Below, piece after piece: positions 11,158 to 24,500 of a stretch of 64,000 nt of DNA; position 1 is the first letter of the stretch, and each line of letters starts with the position of its first letter. The notes beneath the pieces were generated by a model. The model was given only the letters and a program-made list of their open reading frames with translations, was not told where the DNA came from and ran no database searches. The stretch comes from Cardiocondyla obscurior (taxonomy: Eukaryota > Arthropoda > Insecta > Hymenoptera > Formicidae). The position numbers and the translations under genes were made by a program. The stretch is taken from assembly GCF_019399895.1 (NCBI RefSeq), contig NC_091866.1, positions 913,501-977,500 of the forward strand. Direction: 5' to 3'.

Positions 11158-14100
11158 GTAGTCGGCGATCGATCAGATTTTTCTTTTTTTATAGAAAAGT
11201 GGGTTGACGCGCGATAGGTCCGTAGTTATTCCCCGCTAAGGGACGATATAAATAACCGACAGGCAAAAAGTTACGAGGACACACGCGCGCACACAGACAC
11301 TTGTACAATGGACTTTGTGCGCGCGTCCACGGGCCTTTTTGCCACGCAACGCGGCGAAATTCGTTCGTTCGCGCGTGTGTCGCGCGGAGATACATTTCAC
11401 TGTATTTCGAAGGGGACGGCGGTCGGGGGTTATTGCCGAGGACGGGTCTTCGTAATGCGGTATCCTCCCGCAAAGGGATGAGGAGAAAAAAAGTGCCGCC
11501 CCGGGCGTGAGAGATATTAAATTAATGGAAACACGCCGAGCCCGCGCGTAAATGAGAAACGAAGGGAATTTGTCAGACTCGCGGGAGAAGCGGGGACGGA
11601 GATGCGCTTCACTTATTTCCGTTGCCCGTTACACGGCCGTTGCTATATTTGACCATAGCCGCGGCCCGGTAATGGCGCCTTTGACGCCTGCTAAATGCGC
11701 GATAAATTTCCCTAATTAATTCTTGGTGAATTCCCGACAGACGAGCTGCACAAGCCGGTACGAGACGCCTGGGTTATCGCCGTCGAAAGGTGAGTCGAGG
11801 AACGAGGCGAGCGCAGCATCGAGCGCGACGCTCCACCGTCGCCTGTGTCGACGCAATGTGCACACGCACGCGGGAGATCTAGTGCCCCGCTTCTAGTAAA
11901 TACATTCCTGCCGGGGTGGAATCGCGTGTATCGATTAAACGTCACATAAAAGGCGGCGGTGTCCGGCGGGCGAACGTGTTTTTGATCGAGCGCAAGAACG
12001 CGTCATCTAAATGTCACGGGAATCGCTCGAAAGCAGCGTGCGTTCCGGGCGAGCCGATAACGACAGCTCGCGACGAGAGGCCGTAAAATCAGGAGAGTTT
12101 CGCTCTCCGATATCTTCCTTTTTTATTATTGTTCGTAATATCGATCCGATCGACGTTAAACCCCGTAGACGCGACGAGACTGACGCTGTCGCGATGAAAT
12201 TAATTTCCTTCGCTTGTACATCTACCCGCGACTTATTCAGTGAGGTTTTTCTTTCTCACGGTCTCTTCTTACGTTTGCGTTAAAAAAACGCGAATTACCT
12301 AGAGAGCTGGACCGCGCAAACTCAGCTGAGAAAATCCCGATTGCCTTTTGCGAGAATACGCTTAATCCGAATAATCATTCGTCGCGAATTACGATTTCTC
12401 GAGGAATCCCGATGGCGATTTGCAAACGCGCGGCGAACGGAAACGCAAGACTTTCGCGCGTGATAAGGATTGTCTTCCGTGACTCATTCCGGTATCTCGT
12501 TCGACTGACTCGCCAAGGATAAGCAGCGACAGGTTTTTCAGGCAGATGTTTTTTTTTTCTGTTCGCAGTAGCGCAAGGGAGACGCTGGAGAACTACACGG
12601 CACTCAGGAAGATCGTGCCGCGCGACATCCAGGCCATTTTGCACGAACGGGTACGTAGGAACCAGATACGTAATTAGCCGAATTGCCTGTTAATATCGTG
12701 TCCGAGCGATTCGATGGCCCCGGCCGAGATGCGATCTTGCCGCGCCGGCCGAAAGAAGCTACCTTTTTGCGCGGCAGTTCGGAGCCGGTTTTAAAATCCA
12801 CCGTCGCCAATTTTTCGTCGCTCCGAGTTTTTTTAATCGATTGTTATATACGCTCTCCCCGGTGGAAGAAAAATAAACGAAACGCTCGTAGTTCGTTCCG
12901 CCCGGTGCTTCGGCTGCCGTTCGATTTTTCCTCTTATTTTTAGAAAATACACGCGAGCGCGACTCCCGAGTTAATTATTTAAAGGAATAACATTTAACGC
13001 GCTTAAAAATTTCTCGTAAGCGTAAAATATTCAGCCTCATGGCCGGCTCGCCTTAAAATCAATTCGTGACCTTAATCCACCGTTGTCAGGACTGATGCAA
13101 TCCGCGTCTGGTGATCACGCGCGAATAACAATGGGATACGCGCGTTAAAAGACAGCGCGCGTTTCTCGCGTTCGTCTTCCGGCGATTCTTATCACGCGCG
13201 AGGCGCGTTCCGCGCGCGGATTCCGCGACGTCGGGAGGACGAGGGGTGAATCGATCGGCTGCGAGCGAGCAGAATCGTCACGGAGGCTGCTTATGAAATG
13301 TGGAATGTCGAGTAAATGAGCGCGGAGTGAGAGGCGGACGATGATTATGCGCGGCCTTGTTTACAAGAGTGTGCCGGAGCAAGAGTCCGCGCGTTTCTCG
13401 CGCTGCATCGCGTACGATGATTCGCACGCTCGCTCGCAAAGGCGCGAGCGTCCGAAACCCTCGACCTCGATACTCCGGTTACGCAATAAACGGGTTTCAG
13501 TGATCGCCTGCGACGCTCCCGCGGTCTCAGGGAACATCGCTATTGTCGCAGAAAAATTATGGAGAAAAAATATTATATACATGTAAAAAAAAAAAAAATA
13601 TATGTATATACATATTTAAAAATAGAAAAAAATATATAGGTATATATGCATATATATATATTTTATATAATAAAGGAAAAAATTCGTAGCCTTTAGTATT
13701 ACGCTGTAGCTCGCGATGCACTCGTTGCAGAGAGCAAAGCTGCCCAAGAGTATCGATACCCGACGCTTTCGCTAAGTTAGTAACCGCGCGAACGACAAAT
13801 ATTGGTGCCATCTGACACTTCACTCGAGAGTATCGTACTTTTTAGCAGAAACGAGAAACCGATCATAATCTCGGACCTTAGCGCTGCGGACACGCGAAAA
13901 TTCCTTCGCGTTCGCCCGAGATGTTTTCTCTTTTCCCGTTTTAGTATTCTCGTATGTATTATCGTGAATAAATCTGAGATCGTATATCTATAAATAGTTA
14001 CAGTTAAACAGATAAAGAGGCTGAATTAATTATCTGCCGTTTTTTTCAATAACGCACGTTTAACAGATTCCTTTTTACTTTTTTTTAGAAGCGCTCCGTT

Positions 14101-17100
14101 TACGATTGAAACGTACTCGTCGAGAGCGATTAATAGTGCCGTAATTCCGTTTCAAATTGTAATTTACATTCGAATACGTTTCCAGTCGAATATGAGTTCA
14201 TGAAAATTGCTTTTGCTCATTCTCATATTCAAACTGGCTTCGATTGAAAACTATTAGCGAAAGTCTAACTTTAACCAACGTCCGCGGATAATGGCTCGTA
14301 GAAATAACTCGAGCGTTACGTGTCTTTCGACGTAGCGTGATTATAAAAAATTGTATTTTCCTTCTTCCCCGGTGAACACCCGTTGAATCGAACAATTATT
14401 CTCAACCGGTTCACCCGTGGAAAATGCATTTGTTGTTAACCGAGCTCTCACCGAGGTGTTTTAAGGCCTCATGCGGGATCGTTTCGCGCGGATCGCGATA
14501 CGGCATGCGGGTTTCAAATCTCGCGTAAGCAGGCACACATCAAGTTCTCGCGTATCGCACGAAACACATCTCAGAAACGGAAACCGTACGAGACTGTCGT
14601 AATATACTAGAACCGTTAACGAGTTTTTTTTTTTTTTTATCGAGCGATATTAGCCGTATCGCTCGCAGCACGATTAGCCACTTATTGTTATCAACAACGC
14701 TGGGTGTATTACTCTCTATCTCCCTATTTTATACCAGGACATAATTTGGATAAATGGAGAGTACATAACTCTCTTTTCTTTCTCTCTCTCTGAGGAACCT
14801 CTGGTTAATTCGCGGATGATGGCAGTGCCATTTGGGAAATTGTCTGGCCATTTCGCCGCGTTAATTTTTCCACGACATTACTGCGGGAATAGCGCTAAAA
14901 TACATCGAACGAAAATGCCTAAGACATTGATGATATATTCACTGAGCTATAATTGTCGGACATCCACACGTAATCTATGTCTAGACAATGTATGCATATA
15001 CATATAGCGCTCTAGAATTACGACTCGACCTTGACATTTTGCCGTGACGAACCGAAACAATTTTACTGATTTTTTTTTTTTATGGCATAGTTTTAGTTGA
15101 ACTTGACTTAGAATATTTTTAAATTTTATATGTATTATGTGTTACATGTATATAATATTTATAAAATTAATTTTACTATAACTTACACTTTCGAAGAATT
15201 AGTTTATTGAGGAATTAAGTTTTTAACAATTAATATAGATCGGCACGAACGAGTTGTGGAGTTACACGTCACGCGTTGAAGATAAAGATAAATATGGGGA
15301 TTGTATTTTATCCGGAAATGCGGAAGCACGTGCGACAAAAATGAAGTGAAACTGTACGATCGGCCATTTTTCATAAAGCTAAATTGAATACTCGCCGTAC
15401 TACTACCGCTGTGTGATTGCGATAACTCTGTATTCGATAAAAATTTACAATAGTCACAGGCGACTCAAAACATTGCAATCGCGGAAAAATTTTCATGCGA
15501 AACATGTGGCGTATTATTCAATTACCGGAATAAAGAAATAACTGCTATCCGCAGTTTAGTTTACGGATTAATATCGTCGAGAATAAAATCTAGCGAGAGT
15601 TCTCGAGACATTTCTTTTATTGTTGCAGATAAACGATGAGATAGCATCCACTAGCGAAGACGCCACTTCGGAGGACGTGTCGAATGGCCAAATCACGGTT
15701 ACGTTGGCGGGCAAGTAAGTCATCTTTCTCTTCTTTGTATATGTATATACTATTCCTTGTTTAAAAAAAAAAAAGAGAGATTTTATTGTTGCCCGATTGT
15801 CGCTACTTCTCGGGATCCAGGTGCCTCGATGTTGATTAAAAATAATTTTTACCGCGGACACGACGTCGCCTCGCAGATGCAACACTTGTGATTAATTTCC
15901 GAAGGCTTAATGTCCCCCGGGATGTTCCCGTCAAAGCATAATAAACCAGCGGTTTGCGTTGTAACCGGGAAAATGTATGCGGCGCCTATAGGAGGCGCAG
16001 ACCGGATGTGACAAATTGCGATTGTCGTGATTGATATCCTTTCACAATACCGGCGCGTTCGCGCGGCCCATTTTTATTTTGTATAACAATAGAGAAAGTC
16101 ACAGAGCATTTCCTACTGTATAGTTATTACTTATCGGCGGGCGGCTGATTAATTTCAACGCCATATCCTAATTAATCCGACCGTGTTTGGATTGTTCCAG
16201 GGAACTGGGGTCGAATGCTTTCTCCACCAAACTCAGCAACGGCACAATTCCGAAGGGATTAGGAAAGGAAGCGGACATCCGTGTGGAGAACGTCTCGCAG
16301 GAACGAAAGGACGTTTTGGAGAAGCAGCAGAGCTACGAAGAGACGAACCTCCTGGTAAAGTAAACTTACAATTTGCTTTACTTAGAACCGCGGGAATACA
16401 GGACAAACAAATTCGTTCGGGCAATATGTATTTTTTTTTTTTAGAAATAATGCATGGACTTGGATTTTTTTAATTAAAAAAAAAAAAGATTGCATAAATA
16501 AATTTTTTATTTAAATATAAATTTACAGGCATGTGTAACAATAAATTTTGAAACGTCGGTTAAAATAAAAATATATAATACGATATAATTATGTGCATAT
16601 ATTACGATCGGTACAGATATATTACAATTAGATTTTTTTTTTCCTTCGTATTTTTTCCAACACTACGTTACGCGGACATTAATCGCTCGTTGCTTGCATA
16701 AGCAACATCCGTTGGATTTCTTAAGTAATTATTAAACAGTTTCCGGAATAGTAAATCGCCATCGGTAGTTTATCACGCTTAATTGCCAGCATTAGGCACG
16801 TTAATGGGGGTTTTCACGAGGCTCGCAGGCTGTTATTTATTGTTCTGCAATACATTTTTTCTGAATTAATTGCCGGGCAACGCAATCGCGGTGCTCTTCT
16901 TTACAACTGCTTTCTCATGCATTTATGCTTAAGTGAAAATTATTCTAAATTTATTCGAATAATTTGTACGCATGTTTCAACCCAATAGCAATAAGATTTT
17001 GCATTAATCGAATATAAATCAACCGGATAGTATCAACCCGGAGTGCTTTATTTTCATTAAAATTTCGGGAAAGAGGAAAGATCCGCATTAGTTGCTAGGG

Positions 17101-20100
17101 CATCGAAGACTCGCGAAATGTCCAAGAAGGCTTAGGGAGAAATCCGCCGCGAACGAGCCCGTAATCGAGGCGCCCGTAGATAAAATAAAGTGCGGTAAAC
17201 TCCGGGTCTCTTGCGCGTCAGCGTCTCATGAAGACATAAACTTGTGTTTGCTCGCCAGCAACCCGTGCAGAGCGGAAGAATCGGGGAACGACGCTCGAGC
17301 AGCCCTTTCCAAAATGGTCGAACGGAAGTGCTGATTGGCGAACCGGAGGGCGGCCCGAGGTCGCCGCGGGGATCGACATCTTCGGCGGTGAACGACGGCA
17401 ATTTCCTGAATCCGCCGGACGATCGAGACGAACCAATTTGCAGGTAAGTACATTCGAACTGTATAAAGCGCAAAGAGGGGGGTGAACTTTTCCGCTCCCC
17501 GTGTCCTGCAGGGACGCCTAGATCGGTCCCACTGTCTTTTACACTACCATTCCAGCTCGCTTGCCAATATTTGGATGTTGCGTGTGTGACCCACTAAACG
17601 ATGGTCGTCCCTTTCGCTTTTATAACCCGATATAAAAGTTTTTATCGACCCCGAGAGAGACCGTTAATTATTATTGTTTTACCGAGTTGACCGCGTAATT
17701 GATCATTGATTCCCAAGGTGGTCAGACGACCCTAACAGGGCACGAGATAAAGCGAGTCGAGGTATGAATCGACACGTCCGAGTCGTACTTTTCGCTAGTT
17801 AGCTCGAGTGATCGGATTTCTAATCGAGTTCGTGATTTCAAACGTTGTCTAAGGTACGTCTCCTCGACAGACGATTGTGTAACGAAGAGAGCTGGTTCAA
17901 TGAATTGTTTGAATTTACATCGGATTACTTGTGGATCCCCGCGTTCTCTGCTTTACCGCGATAGAGGAACATAAATTCAACCGATGTCCGTTGGATGTCG
18001 CTATCAACATATCTTAGCGCAGTCTTTTAAATCTCCCGGAGGGATATTCGACTCCGTGGACTCCGCGAACTCAAGTTCGATGCACTGTTAACGCACACAT
18101 AAATTTTTATGTTAAATAAATCCACATTTTCTTGGATGAATAACGTAATAATTTGTAATGCAATTTTAATTTAAACTTCTTTTTTTTTTTAATAATGAGA
18201 TATAAATAGAGCAGGATAACGAACGTTTGAGTTCCCTTTTTTAATTATACCGGTTAATTAAACTTAATACGAATATTTTTAAAGTCAGCTAGAAAGAGTT
18301 ACAAATTACTTGATAACGTGAGAAAAGAAATAAAAAAAAAAGGAAAGAAAAAAAGAGTAGAGTGCCATGTGACACAGTTCTGTGAACCGGATCTTTTTTC
18401 ATTCTGCGACGCAGTATCTCTCGACACCTGCATCTAACGCGGTTCGTTCTTGTCAGTTGTCGTATTAGCATAGCGACATTGCTAGACACCATTATGTAAA
18501 ATTATTACAAAATATATGCGATCGCATTTCGCGTTACTCTTATTCCGTTTTTTTTTTAGACGCACGCTATACAGAGAACTTTCCGAGAGCTTTGACTTCG
18601 ATTTAATAAAGATTTTAAATTCCCGAAATAAAATCACCGTCCTATATTCCATAATAGAAAAGGACCTTCGAGGCAAATTATTTTATACGCCGCGCTCCGC
18701 GCTCGTAATAACTTTCAATTCCGCGAGCATGCACGCGGAATAGTACGTTTAAATCAACGCGATCGATTATTCGATCTGCGATTCAACGCGGACGAGTGGG
18801 CTAATCTGAAATGCGCCCTGGAAGAGTGCGACGACGTCCGCGATCAAAGTGGAATCGATATCCGCGGAGAGAGAGTCTCATCTCCAATCGGTTGGTAGAT
18901 CAAACATGTCCCCGTCTCTCTCGTTCCCTCTGTCCGTCTCTCTCCTGCCCGCAGATGGAGATGGTTCGCTGGAATCTGCGGCGCGACTCGAGTACCGCGT
19001 TTCAAAGTGCAGGCTCACTCGACGGAGTCACTTCGCCGGTATTTCACGCTCGCGACACACCCACCTGAGCCGGTGTGAGTGCAGCCTAAACAATGCGTTT
19101 TCCAGCTCCTCGGTATGCAACTCCTCGACAGAGCCGCTCTTGCTGATCCCTCTTTCCCTCTTCTTTTCTTTCTCCGCTGAATTTCGCGCTCCTCGTTTCA
19201 CTCTCTTCATCTTTTTTCTTACTTTCGTTCTCTCTCTCTCTCTTTCTTTTTCTCTCTTCCCTCCTTTGCGCATTCTAACGTGACACGAAAGGGATACATG
19301 GCATAAGGACTCGTGCGAAAAGGAGTGGGATTTCTTCAAGTGCGACGGCTCGGCACGAGTAGCTGGTACTCTCTCGGTCCTCATACCGGTGTACGAGCGC
19401 CTCTAATTCCGCGCGGAACGAAGAAATTCCGCTCTATCGTGATTTCCGCGCAATTTCTCTGTTTTATTCCGCGATTAATGCATCCCCATTGTACGAGAAG
19501 TGTTATTACCTCGCGCTCGATACCTCAGAAAATCGTCTACGCCAGCGGCGATAAGAGTTCGTCTACGTATTCATCTTTCTCGCTCCTCTTCTTCTTCTTT
19601 TTCGTCTTCCTCCTCTCGGACTTCTCTGCGGACGCGGACTCTCGCGAAACGCGATGTTTCACAAATTCCGCGACCGGTTCTCGTTGTTTCGCGTTCTACC
19701 GCTGCGCTGCCCGCATTGTCTGCCTTCAATTCTTTAATTTAATAAACCGAATCTGTGAAGCTCGTCCACGGCCCGGGCGGTTAATGCTTGGTGACGCAAT
19801 TCGCGTGGGGTAGAAGAAATGGGGCGGGGGAACGGCGGGAGGTAGACAATAATTAACACCGCGGATTATTAACGGCGCGAGGAAAGTTTAATGCCGTCAT
19901 AACGAGACGCGTCCGAACGAGGCGGAACACCGTCAATTTATTCATGAGCTTGCGCCCAGGTGCATCATACCGCTCAGGTGCGAATGAATGCCTCCCGCTA
20001 TTGACAGTCGGTTTCTTTAACGCCACGCCGCCCCGCTGAATGGGCCAAAAACGGCTGGGTGAAATGTCGACCTGGCTCGTAAGTTGACCCGCAAAAAATT

Positions 20101-21485
20101 TTTTTTTCGTCAAAAAAAAAAAATCCGTCATCGCTCGCCTTTTGAAATCGCTACGGACCGCATCGGAACGTCCCAGTTTCCTCGCGGCTTGCAGCAAGAT
20201 GCATCTCATGCGCGACACGTTTTAAAAAGCTCGCGGTTATTGCGGCTAACGCATTTTTTGGCACGCGTGCGGAATCCCATTTGCGGAAGCCGGTTTTTAC
20301 ATTAGTACACAATCGCAATGACCCAAATGCAATGTGCGCGCTCTTTCCGCCGAGGCCTTTTTTCGCTCGCGATCGATACTTAAAAACGTTCGGTAACATT
20401 TCCGGCAGGACCCCACGACTTGTTCGACGTTGTCCGATTGTCCAGTGGCATGTAAAAGGGAAACAGGAAGAGCCCGCGATGCTAAAACATATTTATTGAA
20501 ACATTAGATTGTTATTTTTAAATCTTTGTTAAAATTAAACTAAAATCAAATTAAAATCAAAACTCTTGCATTTCCTACGTGAAGGAGCAGTTTTCGAAAG
20601 ACACGTCAGATTTACCGAGCAAATAACTTTTTTCCAGCGACAAGTACCGTTCAGTCTCGTAATTTCATGTCCGTTATACAAGTCGCCGATATCGATTCGT
20701 TCCTTCGTAATCGATATCGTCCGTGCCCGGTAACTACGTTTACGTTTATGCGCGTCCGGTTGGAACGGCGAACATTTTTTCACGTCATAACAGCATTTGC
20801 ATTGAGCAGCTCGCAACCAACGATTGCCTTAAAAGAACGAACGTGATCCAACATAAATCACGTATGTATTATTAAATCAAAATGTTTGTTGCGCATAAAA
20901 TCTACAATCAATTCCACACATGTGTTTTTTATAAATAAATCTTTTTAGATATTTTAATTAACTTAATATTTGATTAAATATCTTGCGATAATTTTGGAAA
21001 ATTTTATATATTTAATTACGATGCCACGATCAAATATAAATTATCGACTCCGTCGGGTATTAAAATTGACTCGTCGAGTATACTATTCGAAAAAGCACTC
21101 ATCGAAAAAAGGAAAAAAAAAAAAAAAGAAACGCGCAACCGGAAGCGTATGTGAGCCCGGCAATTTAATCGAGGATCGGCGCGCGAAAATCTCCGCGATC
21201 GGCGCCGTCCACGGGTGTTCTATCAGCCTGCAAAAAGGATGGATGATAATTTGCGCGCGTACGTGCGGGACGCGGAGCCGGGGAAAAGAAGCGGGCAAAT
21301 TCGAAGCGCATTCCCGTGATTGAACGTGTTCCCGCTGCCGGCGCGGCTCCGTCTCATTACAGCGCGCGTTCTCCACGGCGGTATCGCGACGGTACTCGCT
21401 GTGTGTGACACAGCCACGGAATACCGATTGCTCACTCTCCCATGGCGTTTCCTGTTCCGACCACGTATATCCACGCTTTCGAAAT

Positions 21486-21526
<41 letters not shown>

Positions 21527-24500
21527 CATACGCGAGAAGAGGAAGAGGATAGCGACGCGGACGAGCTGTCGCGGCGGGAAGGTGGAACGACAGAGGATCG
21601 ATCGGAGGAGGGCAGGGAGGAGGATATAGGTGGTACGATGTGGATGACGAGGATCGGCGACATTGTATATACGTACCGACGACACGCCTGCTGCCCATTG
21701 TTCACGTCTAACGCATTATGCCGCATCATTCATGGCCTTTTACGCCGAGTCCCGCGTCAAGTTCATGCTAATTTTTGTGGGCTAATCTGCAGTCGGACGA
21801 ATTCCACGAAGAAAGATTTCGACTTCTCGACTTTATACAAAGAAGATAATTTTAAATCTCTACAGAGAAAGAGAGAGAGAGGGATATGAAAATTTCTTAA
21901 GAGATTTATTTTAACAAAACACACGTCAGTAGGTTTTTCGGGGTGTGACATATTTATTCAAATAGCTGTGATGAGTTTCAAAGATGTAAATATAACATAC
22001 ATTTATCTTCCATTTGATTTCAAATTTATAGAACTTCTTTTCATAAAATTTTAATCATATGTTTAATTACTGACGCAAGATATTTAATCACATATTGATA
22101 ATGGCAATTTTTTCCCTTGGCAAAGTTTTCCCTCGAAGGACTTTCAAAGAATTTTCTGAATGAAATTTTTCCGAGTAAATGTATGCATGTACGTATACAT
22201 ATATATCACTTCCGGTCTTTTACACATCGCGACGTACTCATATGCAGGCACATATACATGCATTTTTGAGCATTATATCTTTTTGTTGCAACTTTTTGCG
22301 CCTCCGGGAAGGCAATAATTCTGTGCGAGTTCTCCCCGACTACAAGCCGCTCTTCTGGAAGAGAGATCGGCCGCGCAATTTATGGCGATTTAGGTCGGTT
22401 ACGTTAGGCGGATAACTCGGAGATATGCGTTTCTTTAAATACCGCGGGCTTAAAGGCGAGCTACGCCGCGAGAACGATTGTAATAAACTGCGGCGCGCGC
22501 CAAAACAATAATGCGGCAATCTACGATCTTTCGTTAATTACGAATACGCGCGACGCGGTGACGCGCTCGTCGTTTCTCTCTGACCTACTATCGACACAAT
22601 GACGCAGAAATGAAAAAAAAAGTGCACCATTATTTCGTACTTGTGGCCAACAATTTGAATGAGTGACGCGAGGATACGGTTACCGCGTTATTATGAATGG
22701 CGAGTGTAAAAGATTGATCCATTTTCAACCGTATTTACGGCTACGCGGAGAGTCGCGGCGGAATGGAAGTTTAACGTCGTTAAATAACGAGCCGTATGTA
22801 CATACGCGGAATTAAATTAGACGTTTAAATTGCGCGTGAAGGAGCAGCAAAACGCCGGCGAGCTCTTCCGTTATTCCTGCCTTCCGTCCTTTATGCATCC
22901 CCCGACGAGAACGATTTCCGCGGGAACATAACAGATGTATGTACACGAGATATTTGATAGTTCTCGCGCTCGTATCTACCCTCGAGCGCAAGATCATGCT
23001 GCCGCGGAGGGCTTGTTAATTCGTGAAAACACCGTGCGCCAACGATTGAATAATATTGTTGCACGAAAATTGTCCCTCGTTAGTTCTCCGCGAGAAAGGA
23101 TCGCGAAAAAAAAAAAAAAGTGCTCCGGAACCCGCCGATGGAAAGCGCGGAAAGAGAGCACCGGGTTTAGCTGTCCGAACCGGCTTTCCCGGCGCATCAA
23201 CAGGCTCGTTTGCACGTACGTGGACTCGATCTGCTATATAGAAATCGTTCTGTTGAAATATGCAGATGAAAACGCGTTTTACGTCGATTTACACGTCGTT
23301 TACGTCACGTTATATTACGCGCGTGACGCGCGTAACGATTGCCTCTCGATTTGCAATTAATGCGAAGAAGAACGAGTCGAATCGACGGGAGAGTAATTTC
23401 ATGAAGAGCGCGCGAGCGAAGGCATTGTTTCGAACATTGTTCGGAAAGCGACGTGCTCGAAGACGTTATCTTATCGCGCGTAGAGATTACTTAACTGTTA
23501 GCGGAGATGCAGTTATTTTCGGATGCTCTGTAAGAAAATCGAAAAGAATTCCAACGCGGTGTTGTTATATTCTTTCTCTAAACTGGCTACGTTTCGCGGT
23601 TAGAACCGCTCGGCGGAAGCTGCGTTTTATTCACGCGGAAATGGTAAAATTGTATGTAGAAATTTATTTTATTTTATAACGATGACAAGTTGTAACTTCA
23701 TCGGAACCGTTTGCGATGTAATTTTCGAAGCGTAACAAGGCGCGCGAGTACCTTCGATATGATAATAGCATGGCCCTGTCTAAATCATGTACACGCTTTC
23801 TCGCGCGAAACACCTGTAAACAGTCTTGTAAACAGCTTCATGTACAGCCGCCTGTTGCAACACCATCGACGTCTCGAGTGCAAACGCGAATACACGTGGA
23901 TCATCGTCGTCGTCAATCCCGTCGTAAATTTCGAGAGCGCGCCATTTCATCATTTTACTGTCTTATATACGAGCGACGTGATTTCATCCTCGGGACGAAC
24001 TGATTTCATGTCGCTCGGTGCATGTCGGAATTAAAATCAGAAAAGGATAGCGAAGTACGGCAAGTATCCGAGCGTATCTCGCCAAATTTTGATGACACAT
24101 CGAACGCTGGCATAAAACTAGAGCGTTTTATTTTCCGACTTCCAAAGAAGCGAGTGTAAAACTACCGCCGAGAGAGCGAGAGAGAGAGGAATTTTATTTC
24201 GGATGCGTCGCTACGGCGAGGTGATAATTCCAATCGCGATGAAACGGCGAATCATCGCTGGATGATCGCATCCAAAATACCCAGCTCGGAATATAGACCC
24301 GCGAAGAGTGTGACCCACATCGCGGTGATCATATCAGATCCAATCGTATTCGTAACTTATCGCCCCGACGACCCATTTGTGCTTTATCGCCTCCGCGGAG
24401 AGACGCGGCGATGATTCTGGAAATAGCAGGCAGACAATGGCGGTCTCGCTGAGACAAACCGCAGACATTCTTAGCTCGATATGTTCGATCGGCAGCAATC

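Noticed and set aside
21083..21729. ORFs of 168-200 residues on the - strand
   Set aside because: The serine/leucine stretches come from the (AG)n repeat. No recognisable domain.
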